Source of the DNA: Mermis nigrescens
Taxonomy: Eukaryota; Nematoda; Enoplea; Mermithida; Mermithidae
DNA: 64,000 nucleotides
Direction of reading: 5' to 3'
Assembly: GCA_036768485.1 (NCBI GenBank)
Contig: JAVLUZ010000693.1
Location: 674,721-738,720, forward strand
Made by a program: the position numbers and the translations under genes. The notes under the pieces are model-generated. The model did no database searches. It was not told the origin of the DNA and was given only the letters and a program-made list of their open reading frames with translations. Shown piece by piece: positions 48,401-59,949 of the stretch; position 1 is the stretch's first letter; every line of letters begins with the position of its first letter.

Positions 48401-50094
48401 AGGATTAAAAAAGGAGAGGCTCTGTGATTAATTCCTAGACCGGTTTTAGAACATGCGAAGGAACGTAGTTTTTAAGCTATTTTAGCATTCAATCCTGGAT
48501 GCCATTTGGATAAAAAAAGCTCTCTGATTTATTTTCCATCAGGCGACTGAGCCGCAGGCCGGTCATGCTCTGCATTTCTGGTCCGGCCGGCCGGACCCTC
48601 ACGCACATGTTTGGTTACGCGGGAGTGCATGGAAGAGCGGTTTGGAAGAGACATGTTAGTTAAAGTCAGGAAATTTTTGACCCCACGATTTTTTGTAAAA
48701 AATTTTTTTGGCAATTTTTTGGTGCTTTTTTGCCATTTTTGATCTACAATTGGAGGTCATATACCTCCTCCTTTAAATGGCCGCGGACCCTCTACCGGAA
48801 ATTTCGAGTCATTACATATGTGGTGTTTGGAGCATACATAGGTAGTACTTGAATTTGGGGTATGAGTGATGCAAAATTGCAGAAATCCCCAAAAAAGGTG
48901 CCATTTATTGATCACCAGCATTCGAAAAATTCCCGCTGCAGAATGCGGCAGACTCCCAGAATTAAATTTTGGCGGTTTTTTATTAAATTTCGCTCCAGCA
49001 GATCGCTCAGAATTAGACCGCTGTCCCTTTATGGCTGACATACATATAGTAGGCAGCTGCCAAATTTTAAGGGGAGGGGTCCGATGGGGTCAAACAGCCT
49101 GAAATAAGAACCAGAATCCAATTCAGTGGCTTCATCAATTTTTTGAGGGTCTATATCACACATGGGCGTGGCGGGTTAAGGATTTTCACCCCCTCCCCCA
49201 GAACTTGCAAAACCCACAGATCACTTTAGACCCTAGAATTCTATTTTTAGTAAAATTTTTTGGCGATTTGACTAATCCAGACCCCCGAGAATTTTCTTAG
49301 CTGCCCCTGTATAGTCCAAGCCATCCATGAGCAGCAAATAAAATCTACTGGAGGTCAGGGGTCTGGTTCGGTAAAAATGCCAGAAATCGTCAAAAATGTT
49401 ACTAATAATAGAATTATGGGGGTCTACAGTAATCTGCGGGGAAGGGTTTAATTACGAGGATAGCGGCGGGTGGAAATCCCCCAAACCCCTTTCCCACGCC
49501 AACGTGTAGTCCAGACCGTGTACTGACACCCTAATTTGAACAGGCAAGTAGCTTTGGGAGGAATAGGGGGACTAGTCATTTCCCTAATTTTGAAATTCTC
49601 GAGTCGATATTAGAAAGACCGTTGTAGTAGATTTTAGCATTATTTTGAGCTGATGGGCCCGAAATTTTCGGGCCATTCCAAAATGTTTCAAAATTATTTT
49701 TTTGTTTTTTTTTTTAAATTATTTCTTCTCCGATAATAAGAGCTCGCTGGGAAACGCTAGCGAACTACCATTACTTTCATCTGTCTACATACAAGTATTT
49801 GCTGAGATATTTAATTTCAAAATTTTAGTCCACCCAAATTCAGACAGCCTGCTACTGCAGTGCCTGAATTTTTAACCTCTCAGGAAGCTAGCCGACGAAG
49901 ACCGAGTGCGATACGCGAGCGAAATCGCCAATTTTCGCATGAACATTGCGCTGGTTAAGGCGGACGAAAAAGCGCGAAAAATCGAAATGATTTCAAATCA
50001 GTTGAGGTTTAAACATCGCGGCGTGCAATACCGTCGATCGGTGCTGAAAGATTTGGGCGTTCAGGGTGTACTGGACGACAGGAATCGCGTCTAA
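39248..50094 (+). CDS. two-HMG-box DNA-binding protein, copy 2 (intact; TFAM-like by layout)
   Basis: Four coding exons, 39248-39480, 41471-41572, 47297-47533 and 49884-50094, join in frame through GT-AG introns of 2.0, 5.7 and 2.35 kb (all phase 2) to code for 260 residues. Residues 1-50 contain no Asp or Glu but several Arg, Lys, His and Ser, as in mitochondrial targeting peptides. HMG box 1 covers about 51-113 (PPRRPMTSWV; Trp91), a basic linker follows (LRRRRK, 131-136), HMG box 2 covers about 138-205 (TSFMLF; Trp179; FKKLADEDRVRY), then a basic tail to 260. An in-frame ATG at residue 41 (39368) is an alternative start. HMG boxes bend DNA; two boxes, this length and the N-terminus suggest mitochondrial transcription factor A, but a nuclear HMG protein is not excluded. 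Confidence 0.82.
39485..40842. other. intron 1 of copy 2, proximal part
   Basis: Intronic sequence aligned with 17175-18521. No gene or RNA is recognised. Confidence 0.7.
40851..41369. mobile_element. hAT-type element in intron 1, unit 2
   Basis: Orthologue of 18530-19046. Flanked by a perfect 8-bp duplication CTGTTATC (40843-40850 and 41370-41377), with ends CGGTGGCGGATCCAGG and CTAAATACGCTCTTG. The perfect duplication fixes the hAT-type insertion. Confidence 0.9.
41471..41572 (+). CDS. HMG-box gene copy 2, coding exon 2
   Basis: 102 bp from AAATCTAG| to CGGAG|GTAACT, coding for residues 78-111 plus two bases. It contains the second half of HMG box 1 (LAEEWGRMNQKQREPYVRL). Confidence 0.88.
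42150..43570 (+). repeat. repeat module P in intron 2 of copy 2
   Basis: Aligns with the reverse complement of 61150-62260: GAAACACGTTTAAC, TTGAGTTTTTAAACGTTG-type words, GGACTCGTAACC, GTTGTTGGCAGACAAA, ATCTATCTTTAAAAAA. The tandem array that precedes it at 62330-63270 is missing here. A foreign segment interrupts it at about 42355-42731. Confidence 0.8.
42355..42731. mobile_element. probable MITE inserted in module P
   Basis: Absent from the inverted module copy near 62100. It starts CATACATTGACAGCATGGG and ends GATTATGTATG, so the outermost CATACAT is inverted. The flanks (TGGCGTA, TGGTGAA) give only a weak target duplication. Confidence 0.45.
43640..43930. repeat. ~40-bp minisatellite private to unit 2
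   Basis: Six or more degenerate copies built around CCAAAAAGGCTATATAGCT and related words. The corresponding place in unit 1 (near 28800) has only the single flank word ACATAGCTATCTAGCAAT, so the array expanded after the duplication or collapsed in unit 1. Confidence 0.7.
44423..45766 (-). mobile_element. Tc1/mariner-type transposon
   Basis: 1344 bp with terminal inverted repeats CAGGGTGTTCCACCTAAGT that are identical at both ends for the first 19 bases, flanked by TA on both sides. It holds one minus-strand transposase relic. Unit 1 shows the uninterrupted site (ACATACATAAATATTTATT near 29318), so the insertion is in unit 2 only. Confidence 0.95.
44566..45600 (-). pseudogene. Tc1/mariner transposase (frameshifted)
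   Basis: Starts at the ATG at 45600 (MSYSLTERAKVAAWFEW), with an N-terminal helix-turn-helix region and a second helix-turn-helix (SIRRASNALTISLGTIHRI). The catalytic aspartates appear in FSDEAHFHLDG and FMQDGAPPHW, and the third lies in WPPRSPDLT. The C-terminus reads TPCDFFLWGF and ends at the stop at 44566-44568. The frame is broken near 45440, near 44830 and near 44790 (a 4-bp GACA repeat), so this copy is inactive. The spacing between the second and third Asp is about 38 residues, uncertain because of the shifts. Confidence 0.9.
45770..47290. other. intron 2 of copy 2, distal part
   Basis: Aligned with 29335-30790 in unit 1. Several short words with coding-like composition exist but no continuous frame; nothing recognised. 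Confidence 0.55.
47297..47533 (+). CDS. HMG-box gene copy 2, coding exon 3
   Basis: 237 bp from TATCAACAG| to TTTTAA|GTACGA. It codes for the basic linker and most of HMG box 2, residues 112-190 (SALEVVSEIGRMWQKLTENE). The donor choice is fixed by the join to exon 4, which restores the HMG pattern FKKLADEDRVRY. If it is not spliced, the frame runs on to a stop at 47582. Confidence 0.87.
47600..49530. other. intron 3 of copy 2
   Basis: Aligned with intron 3 of copy 1 but without its three CATACGTGGGCG-family MITEs. A further element-like segment spans about 49160-49512 (ends CACATGGGCGTGG and CCACGCCAACGTGT). No coding feature. Confidence 0.5.
49541..49866. mobile_element. hAT-type MITE, CAGGCACGTA family, in intron 3 of copy 2
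   Basis: Orthologue of 34212-34510. Ends CAGGCAAGTAGC and GCTACTGCAGTGCCTG; flanks AATTTGAA and AATTTTTA match at 6 of 8. It ends 17 bp before exon 4, exactly as in unit 1. Confidence 0.82.
49884..50094 (+). CDS. HMG-box gene copy 2, coding exon 4
   Basis: Starts after AACCTCTCAG| and ends with the stop at 50092-50094. It codes for residues 191-260: the last helix of HMG box 2 (KLADEDRVRYASEIANFR) and a basic tail (ISNQLRFKHRGVQYRRSVL). Confidence 0.87.
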
Positions 50095-50315
50095 CTTTCA
50101 AATTTTTATAACATATTTGGAACACGCAGATATTTATGTGATAAATCATATTCAGCGGTCAATGTGTGTCTTGTTAGGTCTTTATATTGTATTAATGTAT
50201 CAGTATTTTGAATCTCGATCTTAGCTGCATTTACTAATTATCGCAATATAAATCAATATCACGAGTAAAATGCGTTGCCTTTAGTAGTCCATAACAAAAC
50301 ACCTGTTGTAAGGCG

Positions 50316-50640
<325 letters not shown>

Positions 50641-51694
50641 ATAATTATAATATTAATAATAGTCATAAAAATAATGACAGCAATGGACATCCAATAATTA
50701 TAATAATTCTTAAAGATAAGTGAAGATTCTTTAAATTAAACAGGTTTCTTAGATATGCTTACCAATTAATAATGTGTTTTGGTTGCTTCCGGGTTATATT
50801 GACACGGATTTAATTCTGGGGCCCAAAAGGTGCCGAGCAATTAGCGTTTTTCTAATTCTGGGGAGTCCAGCAAGACCCCATAGCCCAAACCGTCACCCGA
50901 CCCCGATTTTGGCAAAAATCTGCGAAGCGATTTTTAGGGGCTTCCTTGCTGTTTTTGTCCTTCGAAAATTAGAAGTATTACGTGCACCTCTTACGACCGA
51001 CTTATTCTCCCCAAAATTTTGATCTGCAGCAATATGGAGCGAACGAGTGCAAAAATTTTCAAAGGTAAAAAAGCTGTCCGAAAGTGGATTGTAGTAGCCA
51101 ACAGCATAATTTTTCGATGTTTTTCTTTGAGCGCTGTTCATTGATATCATAAAATTCCTTAAAATACGAGAAATTGCAGAAAATTTATTTCAAGGCGGTC
51201 TTTTGTGTCTGAAATATCCACGTCGAACTCCATTCGCCAACGCGCGGTTAAAGTGTATGGAGAAAAATACTTCGGAAGTCTAAATTACGTAGACATTAGT
51301 GAGTGCTCATTTCTACACTTAGTGCTCATTTTTATCAGTCTGGGAATAAATGAACACCGTCAGAGAGATGCATTCTTCAATAGACCATGTGAGATCGTAA
51401 TGTTATATGAGATATAATTTAAAATATATTATAAAAACAATCATATGATATAGCATAATCAAAGACTCATGGAGTTTTTTGATCAATTGTGTTAGCAGAA
51501 TTAATTGTGGCTACCTGAAATTTAGTCTGGTCTTACCTTGATCAGAGTCCAGTCTGAAAAGTTGTGAAATAAATAGCTCCTGAAATGCAGTAATCTTTAT
51601 GTTTGCGACGGTAGGATGATTAAACCCTCTGTTTACCGTGCCCTACGTTGGAGGAATAATGAATCGTTTTATTGGCATTTTTTCTGTTCTTCAT

Positions 51695-52828
51695 TATATA
51701 AATACAGGAGCCGCTCTATGTCTACAAAATCAACTTACGGATGTTATCATCTTCGGGATTTACTTAGGTACCTGAACTGCTCTCAGCGCTGGTCCTTTTC
51801 GCATAGTCACTGAATAAATTCGATTCTCTGGACCCTTGTAGACCTACGGCTTCAACTCCCTCAGTCCTAATATTGCTGACCGCTTTTAGTTGGGAGTTTC
51901 AGCAGCTACGCCCTAGATCCTAAAGTACCTACCTAAATTCCGGATTGCCGCGAGGTCAGTTGACCTATCTCAACCCAGCTCAAGTTGATTAATTAACATG
52001 TTTTCAAAGTTTACACTTGTCTTGAAATGTTTTTTGGTTCCTAATCAGTACAGCACTCTAGACCTTAAATACAACAACAGCGAGCTCTCATCTGGTCAAT
52101 CATCATAAATAATTAAATAAGGTTTTTGGCTAATTTTAGGGTTGAGAAGAGAATATTAAATTTTGAACGAAATGAATAATTAAAAGTATTCACTTTTCCA
52201 ATCTACTAAAATAATAGAAGTCCTCGACGAAGGAAAGCCGACCAACCTGACCATCGGTATAACAAACCCCTGGGTGGGTTTTATAATTTTATTCGGAAAT
52301 GTACACATGGCAGTAGCCGGGAAGCAAAAACAAAATATCACTAAACGCTATTTGCCATGGAATCATACACTGAAAAATGATACGGCGACTAACTAACATG
52401 AACCAATTCATTCATATCAAATTTAAGTGCATCAATTGGCGTGTTGACGCGCACATAAAATAAAAATGGACGATATTATTGGTTATGCAAATACTAATAT
52501 GGAACAAGAACGTGAAATAATACAATACACGCGTTTTACTAGGATGATAATAGTAACGCAGGGAAATCGAACGTTCAATAACTCTTACAAAAGTAAATTA
52601 CTGATGTTAGCTTATACGTAACTCTGGTTTGCCGGACAAGTATCTAAAATGATTTTGTAATAAAAATTAGGGATTTATTTGAGAACTGAAGGCATAGCCA
52701 CGAGCTCACCCATCCGCAGATGTCTACTCGAAAATAGCTTTGTTAACCGATACAGTACCAAGCTGTTGTCGGATGGAATACGCGAAGTAATGGCAGATGT
52801 TCGCACCGTGTAACTCTCGTAGTTACAA
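51695..52828. other. 1.1-kb block private to unit 2
   Basis: Unit 1 reads straight from TTTTTTCTATTCTTC to ATCCGTGTGTCCAAAAC near 36220, while unit 2 has about 1.13 kb in between. I see no inverted termini, clear target duplication or gene. It may be an insertion in unit 2 or a deletion in unit 1. Confidence 0.7.
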
Positions 52829-53579
52829 TTATCCGTGTGTTCAAAACATTGTCTAGCCTCGTTTAGGTTTCAATTACATCGTTTTTAATGGTTTTGCTTG
52901 ATGGGAAGTTATAGATTAGGAAAAAATAAGCATTTTTTGCCCCATTTACAGTAATATCACAAAAACTCAAAAATGGGAAAATAAGGTTCTAATAAAAAAA
53001 TTTAGTGATTTATTCCTTTCCAGCTTTTTAAATGCGACCTTTGGTTGTGTTTAATGCAACAGAAATCTATTTTTCTTGTCTCTGCATGGATATCCACCAG
53101 GCGCCTATTCTTATGCTTTGTTTAGTTGTATCTCATTCAAAAATTTATTTCACAGAAAATAAGATACACATTTAGAAAGAGCATAAAAATTGCACTAAAC
53201 GGAAATAATAATTGCTACAGCATGTAAAGAAGGTGTACTTCTATACATACTATGAGTTTTTGCCTTGATGAAGCACTTCGACTGCAAAAGCATGATCGTA
53301 AACGGAGGATTAAGGAGCGTCATTCATAAGATTTTCTTGTATTATTTTGTTGATTAATCCTCAACATTGTTTTTTCGTTGCAAATCAGCTGTGTAAATAC
53401 GTACAAATAAATGTTTTGAACTCTGTATGGCGGGAACAATTTTTTGCCCAAAAAATTTAAAAAAGGTTCCGGTTCATATCAACTGCATTAATTGTGCGTA
53501 ATAATGTCTGCTATGATACATACCTACCTCAAAGCATGAATGATAAATGGTCGAGGCGGATACTGAAATAAAGAATAAA

Positions 53580-56570
53580 CCCTTGATTTTGTATAAAAGT
53601 TTGTAAAAACTTTTTTTGCCTGTTTCTTCCAACGTGGTGATTTGCATCGGGCATTCGCATCGGGTTTGGCTTAAAAAAGTAACGAAAAGCACGTCAGATT
53701 ATATATATCGCAATACACGAAATTCGGTTTGCCGTAGCCGAGTGATATCGTAACTAACGCCTTTTGACATTAAATCTCTTTGGAATAGAGGATAAATTGT
53801 TGGAAACTTAATCTAATTCTGAGTCGCTGCGCGTATAGACAATTCGCTACGGGACCGTAAAAACGTTATGTCTTTTCGAACGGAGAGCAAAATTGAAATA
53901 GGGCGTACGTGAACCCGGATCGTCTCATCGCACTGAATCAACACTGTTTTCAGGTCTTATATGAGATGACATTAAGCCCGTTCATAATTGAAAAAACTAT
54001 ACAAATGGTAGACATATTTATATTATTTTACGATTTTCATTTTATTTCCCGTAGTCTTGTTTTTTCGTTATTCTGCAATTTTTGTATTTTGCGCTAGTTT
54101 TTATTTATTTTTTATGTTTCAGTTTATTATTTTTAACATTTACTTTTGTTGTTGTTTGTACATATTTTAATTACGAGAAAGTGCAAGGCTTATTTATATT
54201 AGGTTTCTGCTACGATGGTATGTTGCACAATGACTCGTAGGATCCACAAATTCTAGTGGTTATATTCCAAAAAATTTCTGGCGCCTGCACCGAGTCTTAT
54301 AAAGCATTCGCTTTTTATGCTTAAAGTGTGTTCAATTATCAAAAGATTCTCCGATTCAACATTTATTTGGCAAATTCGGTTCACTTTTAATTTTTGCCAT
54401 TCGCGTATTTTTAGCTAATTATATCGTTGTTAATCATCAATTTAAATTATTATTAATTATTCTTTACAATTTGACCTAAGTAATTTAATTTGATTACTTC
54501 AATTTAAACCTAATTTTTATTCTATTTTTAACTTGCTTTATCTGGATTAAATTATTTTACTCAGTCTAACTTAATTATTTAATCGATTAAGTTCTAACTT
54601 ATTTAACTCACTTTAACTTAATTATTCAATTAATTAAATTCTTCTAATTTTTGTTCTTCGAATAGCCCTTAATCCTGAAGACGGGCCATTTCTGGTTTGC
54701 AAATTTAATATACATTTCTTTTGTAAATATTCTTTATTTTTGTTAGCCCTGACAACGTTATTTCTATCAAAATCGAATAAGTTTCACAGCTTACGTAGGT
54801 TTGTATTGATTTTAATAAGAAGCTGAGCAATTACTCATCGAAACTTCTGAGCTTCAATCATTCTCGGATCCACAATGGCTAATTATTCTTAAAGTTTGGC
54901 ATGCCAGGCTTTGCATGAAAAACAAATGAGTTTGACTTCCTCACATTCATTCTCAGTTTAGCGTTCGTTTTTTCGCTCTTAATGGTCAGAAGCGGATATC
55001 ATCAGACGAAACTACTACTTGCTCGAATTTTTTCCTCCCTGGCGTTATAACTAATTGGAAGGGAACGAGCTGAAATGCGAATTTAATTATCTGGCACGAT
55101 GCCAGAGGCGAGTTTCATCGTGCTCGCGTTGACGTGTTGTATTACGAATGAGATATTCCTCTCGTTGAAATTTTCTCCGATTTCTAGTCTTAAAAAAGTT
55201 TTTTTCGTATTTTTAGTTATATTTTCAAATTATATTTCGTGTATATGATGCTGCATTTTTTAAACAGTTGGATGTCATAGGATGGTCTATTTCTGTCTTT
55301 ATCTGTCACTTTTATACAATTACAGTACTATTGGCGTCTTCGTAATTTCTTTTGTGAGAAAAGCAATCAAAAGCTTGAAATGTTATTTTATCTTATGTTC
55401 ACTGTGGAGTTCATAAACTCAACTTCCTATTAATAAGCACCTATTTTCTATTTAAAGTTTTGCAGTGTTTCCCCACCCGCTTTTCTCATATTAGTCAATT
55501 TGTCGTCAATTAGCAAAATAATCCGATGAACGTAACGTAATATTAGGGACTCCTAAAATCAGTGTGACCGAAATTACATGTTCTCAACGAATAAAATCTC
55601 TTTTTGACCATAGTCTTTTTCTAATCGCCCCTCATAGTCAGAGCTAATGGTCAAAGTGCAAAAAAACGGGGCGAAATTGGAAATCTTTGCCTCTATAACT
55701 TGAGAGTAAAGAAGAATAACAAATTTAAAAAATAAACAAAATAAGAAAATAAAAAATATCTAATGTTATAAACTACACAATGTTTTAAAATCCTATGTAG
55801 AAGGTACCTATGGGTCCGCCAGAGTGTAATTATGCCTGATTTTTCTGGGAAATGATTAAGGGCTTATCGATCTCATTTTTTTCGTACCTATCTAACGATT
55901 TTTTCAAGCCTTTCTTTTTGACGCGGTTATCCTTAAAATTTAATTTATTCAATGACTTTTACGCGTATAAGAAACAATAACTGCTTAAAATGCAGATCAC
56001 CGCTATTTTTATCGGTCTCGCAGCGAAAATAAGATTCAAGCCAGGTTGATCTCAAAAAATCGTTCGGTTCAATTTATCTTATGCCTCACGCACTTTATGA
56101 TGTCATTTGATCGATGGACGATTAATTTAGGTATGTAAAAATGTCGTCAAATTCTGCGATCAAGTCGCTTCCGGAAAAGTCAGCTAACCAACCAAAAAAT
56201 GTAAAAGACGAGTAAAATCGTCATGAGCCTAAACAAATCATATTTTTTCCGGTTACTCAATTCGAAATAGACGCATTTTACGAGCGCACTATTGGGAAAT
56301 GATTAGGGAAGGTCGAGGATTAATTTATTTCTGACAGTAATAAAAATGCCGAAAATGGCTTTGATTGATAAAAATGATGTAGGCTTATACTCAGATACTT
56401 ATTCAATCCTATATTCCGCGTTAAATAGATGAGATTTGTAAATTTTTTGCTTTTCTGGACACTTCCCTCCTTAAAATTTAACATATCAACGCGACTCACA
56501 TGTGAGCTAAACTTCGAAACCGAAACTGGATTTGAATGCCGCGCGCACCCGTATTTAAGTGGTCTCGTAG
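53580..56570. other. unassigned stretch right of the duplication
   Basis: AT-rich DNA with strong poly-T and TTAATT content around 54400-54660. No gene, RNA or bounded repeat supported. Confidence 0.45.
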
Positions 56571-56578
56571 CGAATGCG

Positions 56579-56752
56579 CAGGCACATAGCTGGCCGTCCT
56601 ACCTTTTTGGGGTTCCAACAGCGATTATTGGGGGACTAAGCCTAAAAAGGCCATAAATAGCACAAAATAACGTGTGAAAAGTCCTATTTTTCTGATTTTT
56701 CTGAATTTTAGGGGGGTCCGAACCCCCATCCCTCACCAGAGATACGTGCCTG
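56579..56752. mobile_element. hAT-type MITE, CAGGCACGTA family, short copy
   Basis: 174 bp with perfect 8-bp target duplication CGAATGCG (56571-56578 and 56753-56760). Ends CAGGCACATAGCTGG and GATACGTGCCTG. This copy fixes the element boundaries of the family. Confidence 0.92.
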
Positions 56753-56764
56753 CGAATGCGGAAT

Positions 56765-58885
56765 GTAAGGAAGCAATTCATTTTTTATCCTAGCCCTCGA
56801 GCCAAAGAGCTGATTTTTTTGACAAGACCTATTAATGCTTAACTCCTAATGCCAACAAACATTCCCTATTCCCATTATCAATCACAAAATATATATTCCT
56901 TACCATTCGCAACACATTAATATAAAACTACCCACAGTATGCCAGATCCCTACACCTACGCATGTATTCAATCTCATTCATAAGCTAGAAGACGCGATGT
57001 ACCGATGCAAATGTAATTGACTCGTTTCATTGATTGATCGCTTAGATTTAGTGATTTTTGGGCGAATAAAGCGTCGAACAAAATTAGATTTACGACGCGT
57101 AACGATTTTTCGTCCTTGAAAAAATTGCCAAAAGCGACACCTCCGATAAACCTCTTATCAAATATCTGGCAGCTAATAAAAAATTTGCATGCCTCCGCTT
57201 TTATATACATACTCCGCCTCTTATATACAATACGCGTAGGGTTATTTCCCAAAAATTTTCTCTTCATATTTTCGTAAGCGCGTCAAGTTTTTCTACAACA
57301 GTAAAATTCGTCGTGCGTACATAAACATCTTGAGGCTATTATCTACATTATACAGCGAAGAAATTAAGCTTCGGATAGGCTAAGCTAACTAAGTTACGGA
57401 TATATGAGCTGGAATACATAATTGAAATCGACGCGCAGATGCAAAAAGCCGAAGAATTCGCATTAAGTGCTTTTTGCGCTTTAGCCGATGGCCATTTACA
57501 TGCTTTAATGGCTAATTTTCGATGAGGAGTCTGAAAAAGTGCTTACGCATTTCTCGTATATTGTCCGCTTCACGGGCTTATGATTTATAGTGAGTATTGC
57601 TCTTACAATATTATCCATTTCATAGCGAATGCTACTGTAATAGTATTGCTTGTTTAAGCTGCTTTATTTAGAATTATGGTGTCCGGCTAGAACATAATTT
57701 TTTCGTTGGACAAAAGAGTCAGCTCCGCAATGAGCCGTGAATAATCTTTTCTATTATATTTTCTGCCGATATTTTTAATTTTTTAAATTATTTCTTTGCG
57801 TAATTCTGGATCTTTAAACGTTTATTATTTTCAACTTGATGTATATTCAGCATTTTTCGTATAATATTTTAAAGTGCGAATAGCTAACAGAAAAATTTAG
57901 AGAGTGGTCAATTTGGAAAATATAATTTGAATATATTTTATACATTTTTTAGAAATAACGTACTTACGTAATATTTTATGTAATATTCGTGAACTCTGTT
58001 TCTGCTTATAAAGCGTGGAAACTTCCAGAAAAGGATTGAATAATATGATTTTCTATTTTCTTTGTGGACGATGAGTCTGAAATTCTTGATTCTATCTCTA
58101 AGATTCTATTTCGAAAGCAGCGATCAAGAGAAATTTTTAAAGGCACACAAGGAACATTCTATCTAGTCAGCGCGTGCAATTGACGTGGAGAAAATAGGAT
58201 TCTACCAACCAATAATTAGCTGGCCTTACGAAATTCGGAAGCGACAAAATCTTTTCAGCAATATTTCAGTCAATAGATAATTCTAATATTATTAAATGAT
58301 TCTGATGGGTTACGAGCCTGGTGTGACCAGAAAAATATCGGCAAAGGCGAGAGTTTGAGGGGTACAGACTACAGACCCACAGAATGGAAAGTGAACTATT
58401 TTTTGGAGAAAATGAGGCATAACGAAGGCCGGAAAATTTAATGAAAATAAAAGTTTTAAGTAAAGTGCACTAAAAGGATCAGCAGAACTGTAGTAGTACA
58501 CTATTTTAGGATTTATGACAGTTTTTGAGATAAGTCTTGGCCTAAAAAATCTGGCTGACTCACCCCATCCAGACCGGCTGATCCCTCAAACTGATCATGT
58601 TGCGAGTACGCCTCAATGAATTTGTATCACATATCTGATATGTAAAACGGGGGCAGTGGACCTCATCCGTAAGATTCCTGAGTAATAAGTGAAATATATA
58701 CTTTTCCCCTAATTTCTACCCGATTTTGCCGCTTTTGTGCTCTAGTGAATCGATGATGCTTTGGTATGACGAAATAAATAACCATATAATATTATTTATG
58801 TTTATATCTGATATAACAATTTAGTGATATTTATCAATAAACATTTATTCATGTAATATCTTCCATCAATTCTTTCTTCTGCTTT
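56765..58885. other. unassigned stretch
   Basis: No supported gene. A 97-codon minus-strand frame (56974-57267) has no recognised motif. The rest is AT-rich. Confidence 0.4.
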
Positions 58886-58894
58886 AGTCCCGAC

Positions 58895-59154
58895 CACAAG
58901 TGGGCGTGGGGAGTTTGGGGTATGCACTCCCCAAAAATCAAAATTACCTCCCCAGAAACCGAAAGTACCCCCTCCCTGAATTCGATTAATGAAAATTTTA
59001 TCTGATTTTTTCCGCAATTTTTCGATGCCAATGAATGGTGCTCGATTAGAAACGTTAAAAAATGGTGTTTTTCCGCCATAACACCTATTTAAGGCAATTT
59101 TTTGACCTTTGAAAAATATTGCACCTTCCAGAATTCTGGTGCCGTCCAACTATG
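58895..59154 (-). mobile_element. hAT-type MITE, CATACGTGGGCG family, copy 5
   Basis: Minus-strand copy with flanks GTCCCGAC and GTCCCGAT (7 of 8), left end CACAAGTGGGCGTGG and right end GTCCAACTATG. The interior words match the family (TTTTTCGATGCCAATG, CCGAAAGTACCCCC). Confidence 0.9.
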
Positions 59155-59159
59155 GTCCC

Positions 59160-59795
59160 GATGTTTTGATGTGTTAATGTCTAAAGGTATGCTTAGCATG
59201 GTGCCAATAAGCCTAATCATGCGATGAATGCAACAGGGCCCATTCGCGAATGGTTTTGAACACAAATCAAACTTTGTATTTTTCATACGTCAAGCTTGCG
59301 AATACTTTTCAAAATCTAGCTTCATTGAAATTTCGCGGGAATGAAATATTAGAAGCGAACTCGAGCGTGGAGGGAATTTTCCTATTGATCTTTTTGCATT
59401 GTCTTAGAGAAATTCGGTTATTGTTCGATTATACGAGTAAATCGTTTCTCGAATTTTATTTTCTAAATTTTTTATTCAATTATTCTTTTATTCATTTCTT
59501 AAAAATAACAGCACATCAATATTAACAAAATTTTTATCAATTTAATCATTGATTTAAATTTAGTGATCGCCGAAATTAGTTGGGAAATAAAATAAAAAAC
59601 GCTTTTTCATTATTTTTGGTAACTGACGTCTTAAATCGAATTATCGATGAAAAACTAAACTTTATTTCGTAATTTTTGATTCGACTGTTGTTTTTCAACC
59701 AAATCTCTTTTTGACGATGGCTGCAACGTTCACATGGGCCTGAGGCATCTAGGTGCTTCTTAGACTGGACCACTAAATCTTAAGGGACCCACGAA
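59160..59795. other. unassigned stretch
   Basis: Between two MITEs; no gene or repeat recognised. Confidence 0.4.
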
Positions 59796-59805
59796 TGGAG
59801 TCCAC

Positions 59806-59939
59806 CATACATGGGCAGTACAAAAATTCCTGGAGGGTCAGGATAGAATATAGTTATCTGGGTCTGCAGTAATCTGCCGGGGTTGTTTCAACTTCTGAGG
59901 GGGTGGGGTACAAACGACCCCCTCTCACGCTCATGTGTG
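59806..59939 (+). mobile_element. short hAT-type MITE with related termini
   Basis: 134 bp, perfect 8-bp duplication GAGTCCAC (59798-59805 and 59940-59947). Ends CATACATGGGC and GCTCATGTGTG. The interior (GTCTGCAGTAATCTGCCGGG) resembles intron 3 sequence near 34100 and 49430 rather than the long family members. Confidence 0.9.
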
Positions 59940-59949
59940 GAGTCCACTA

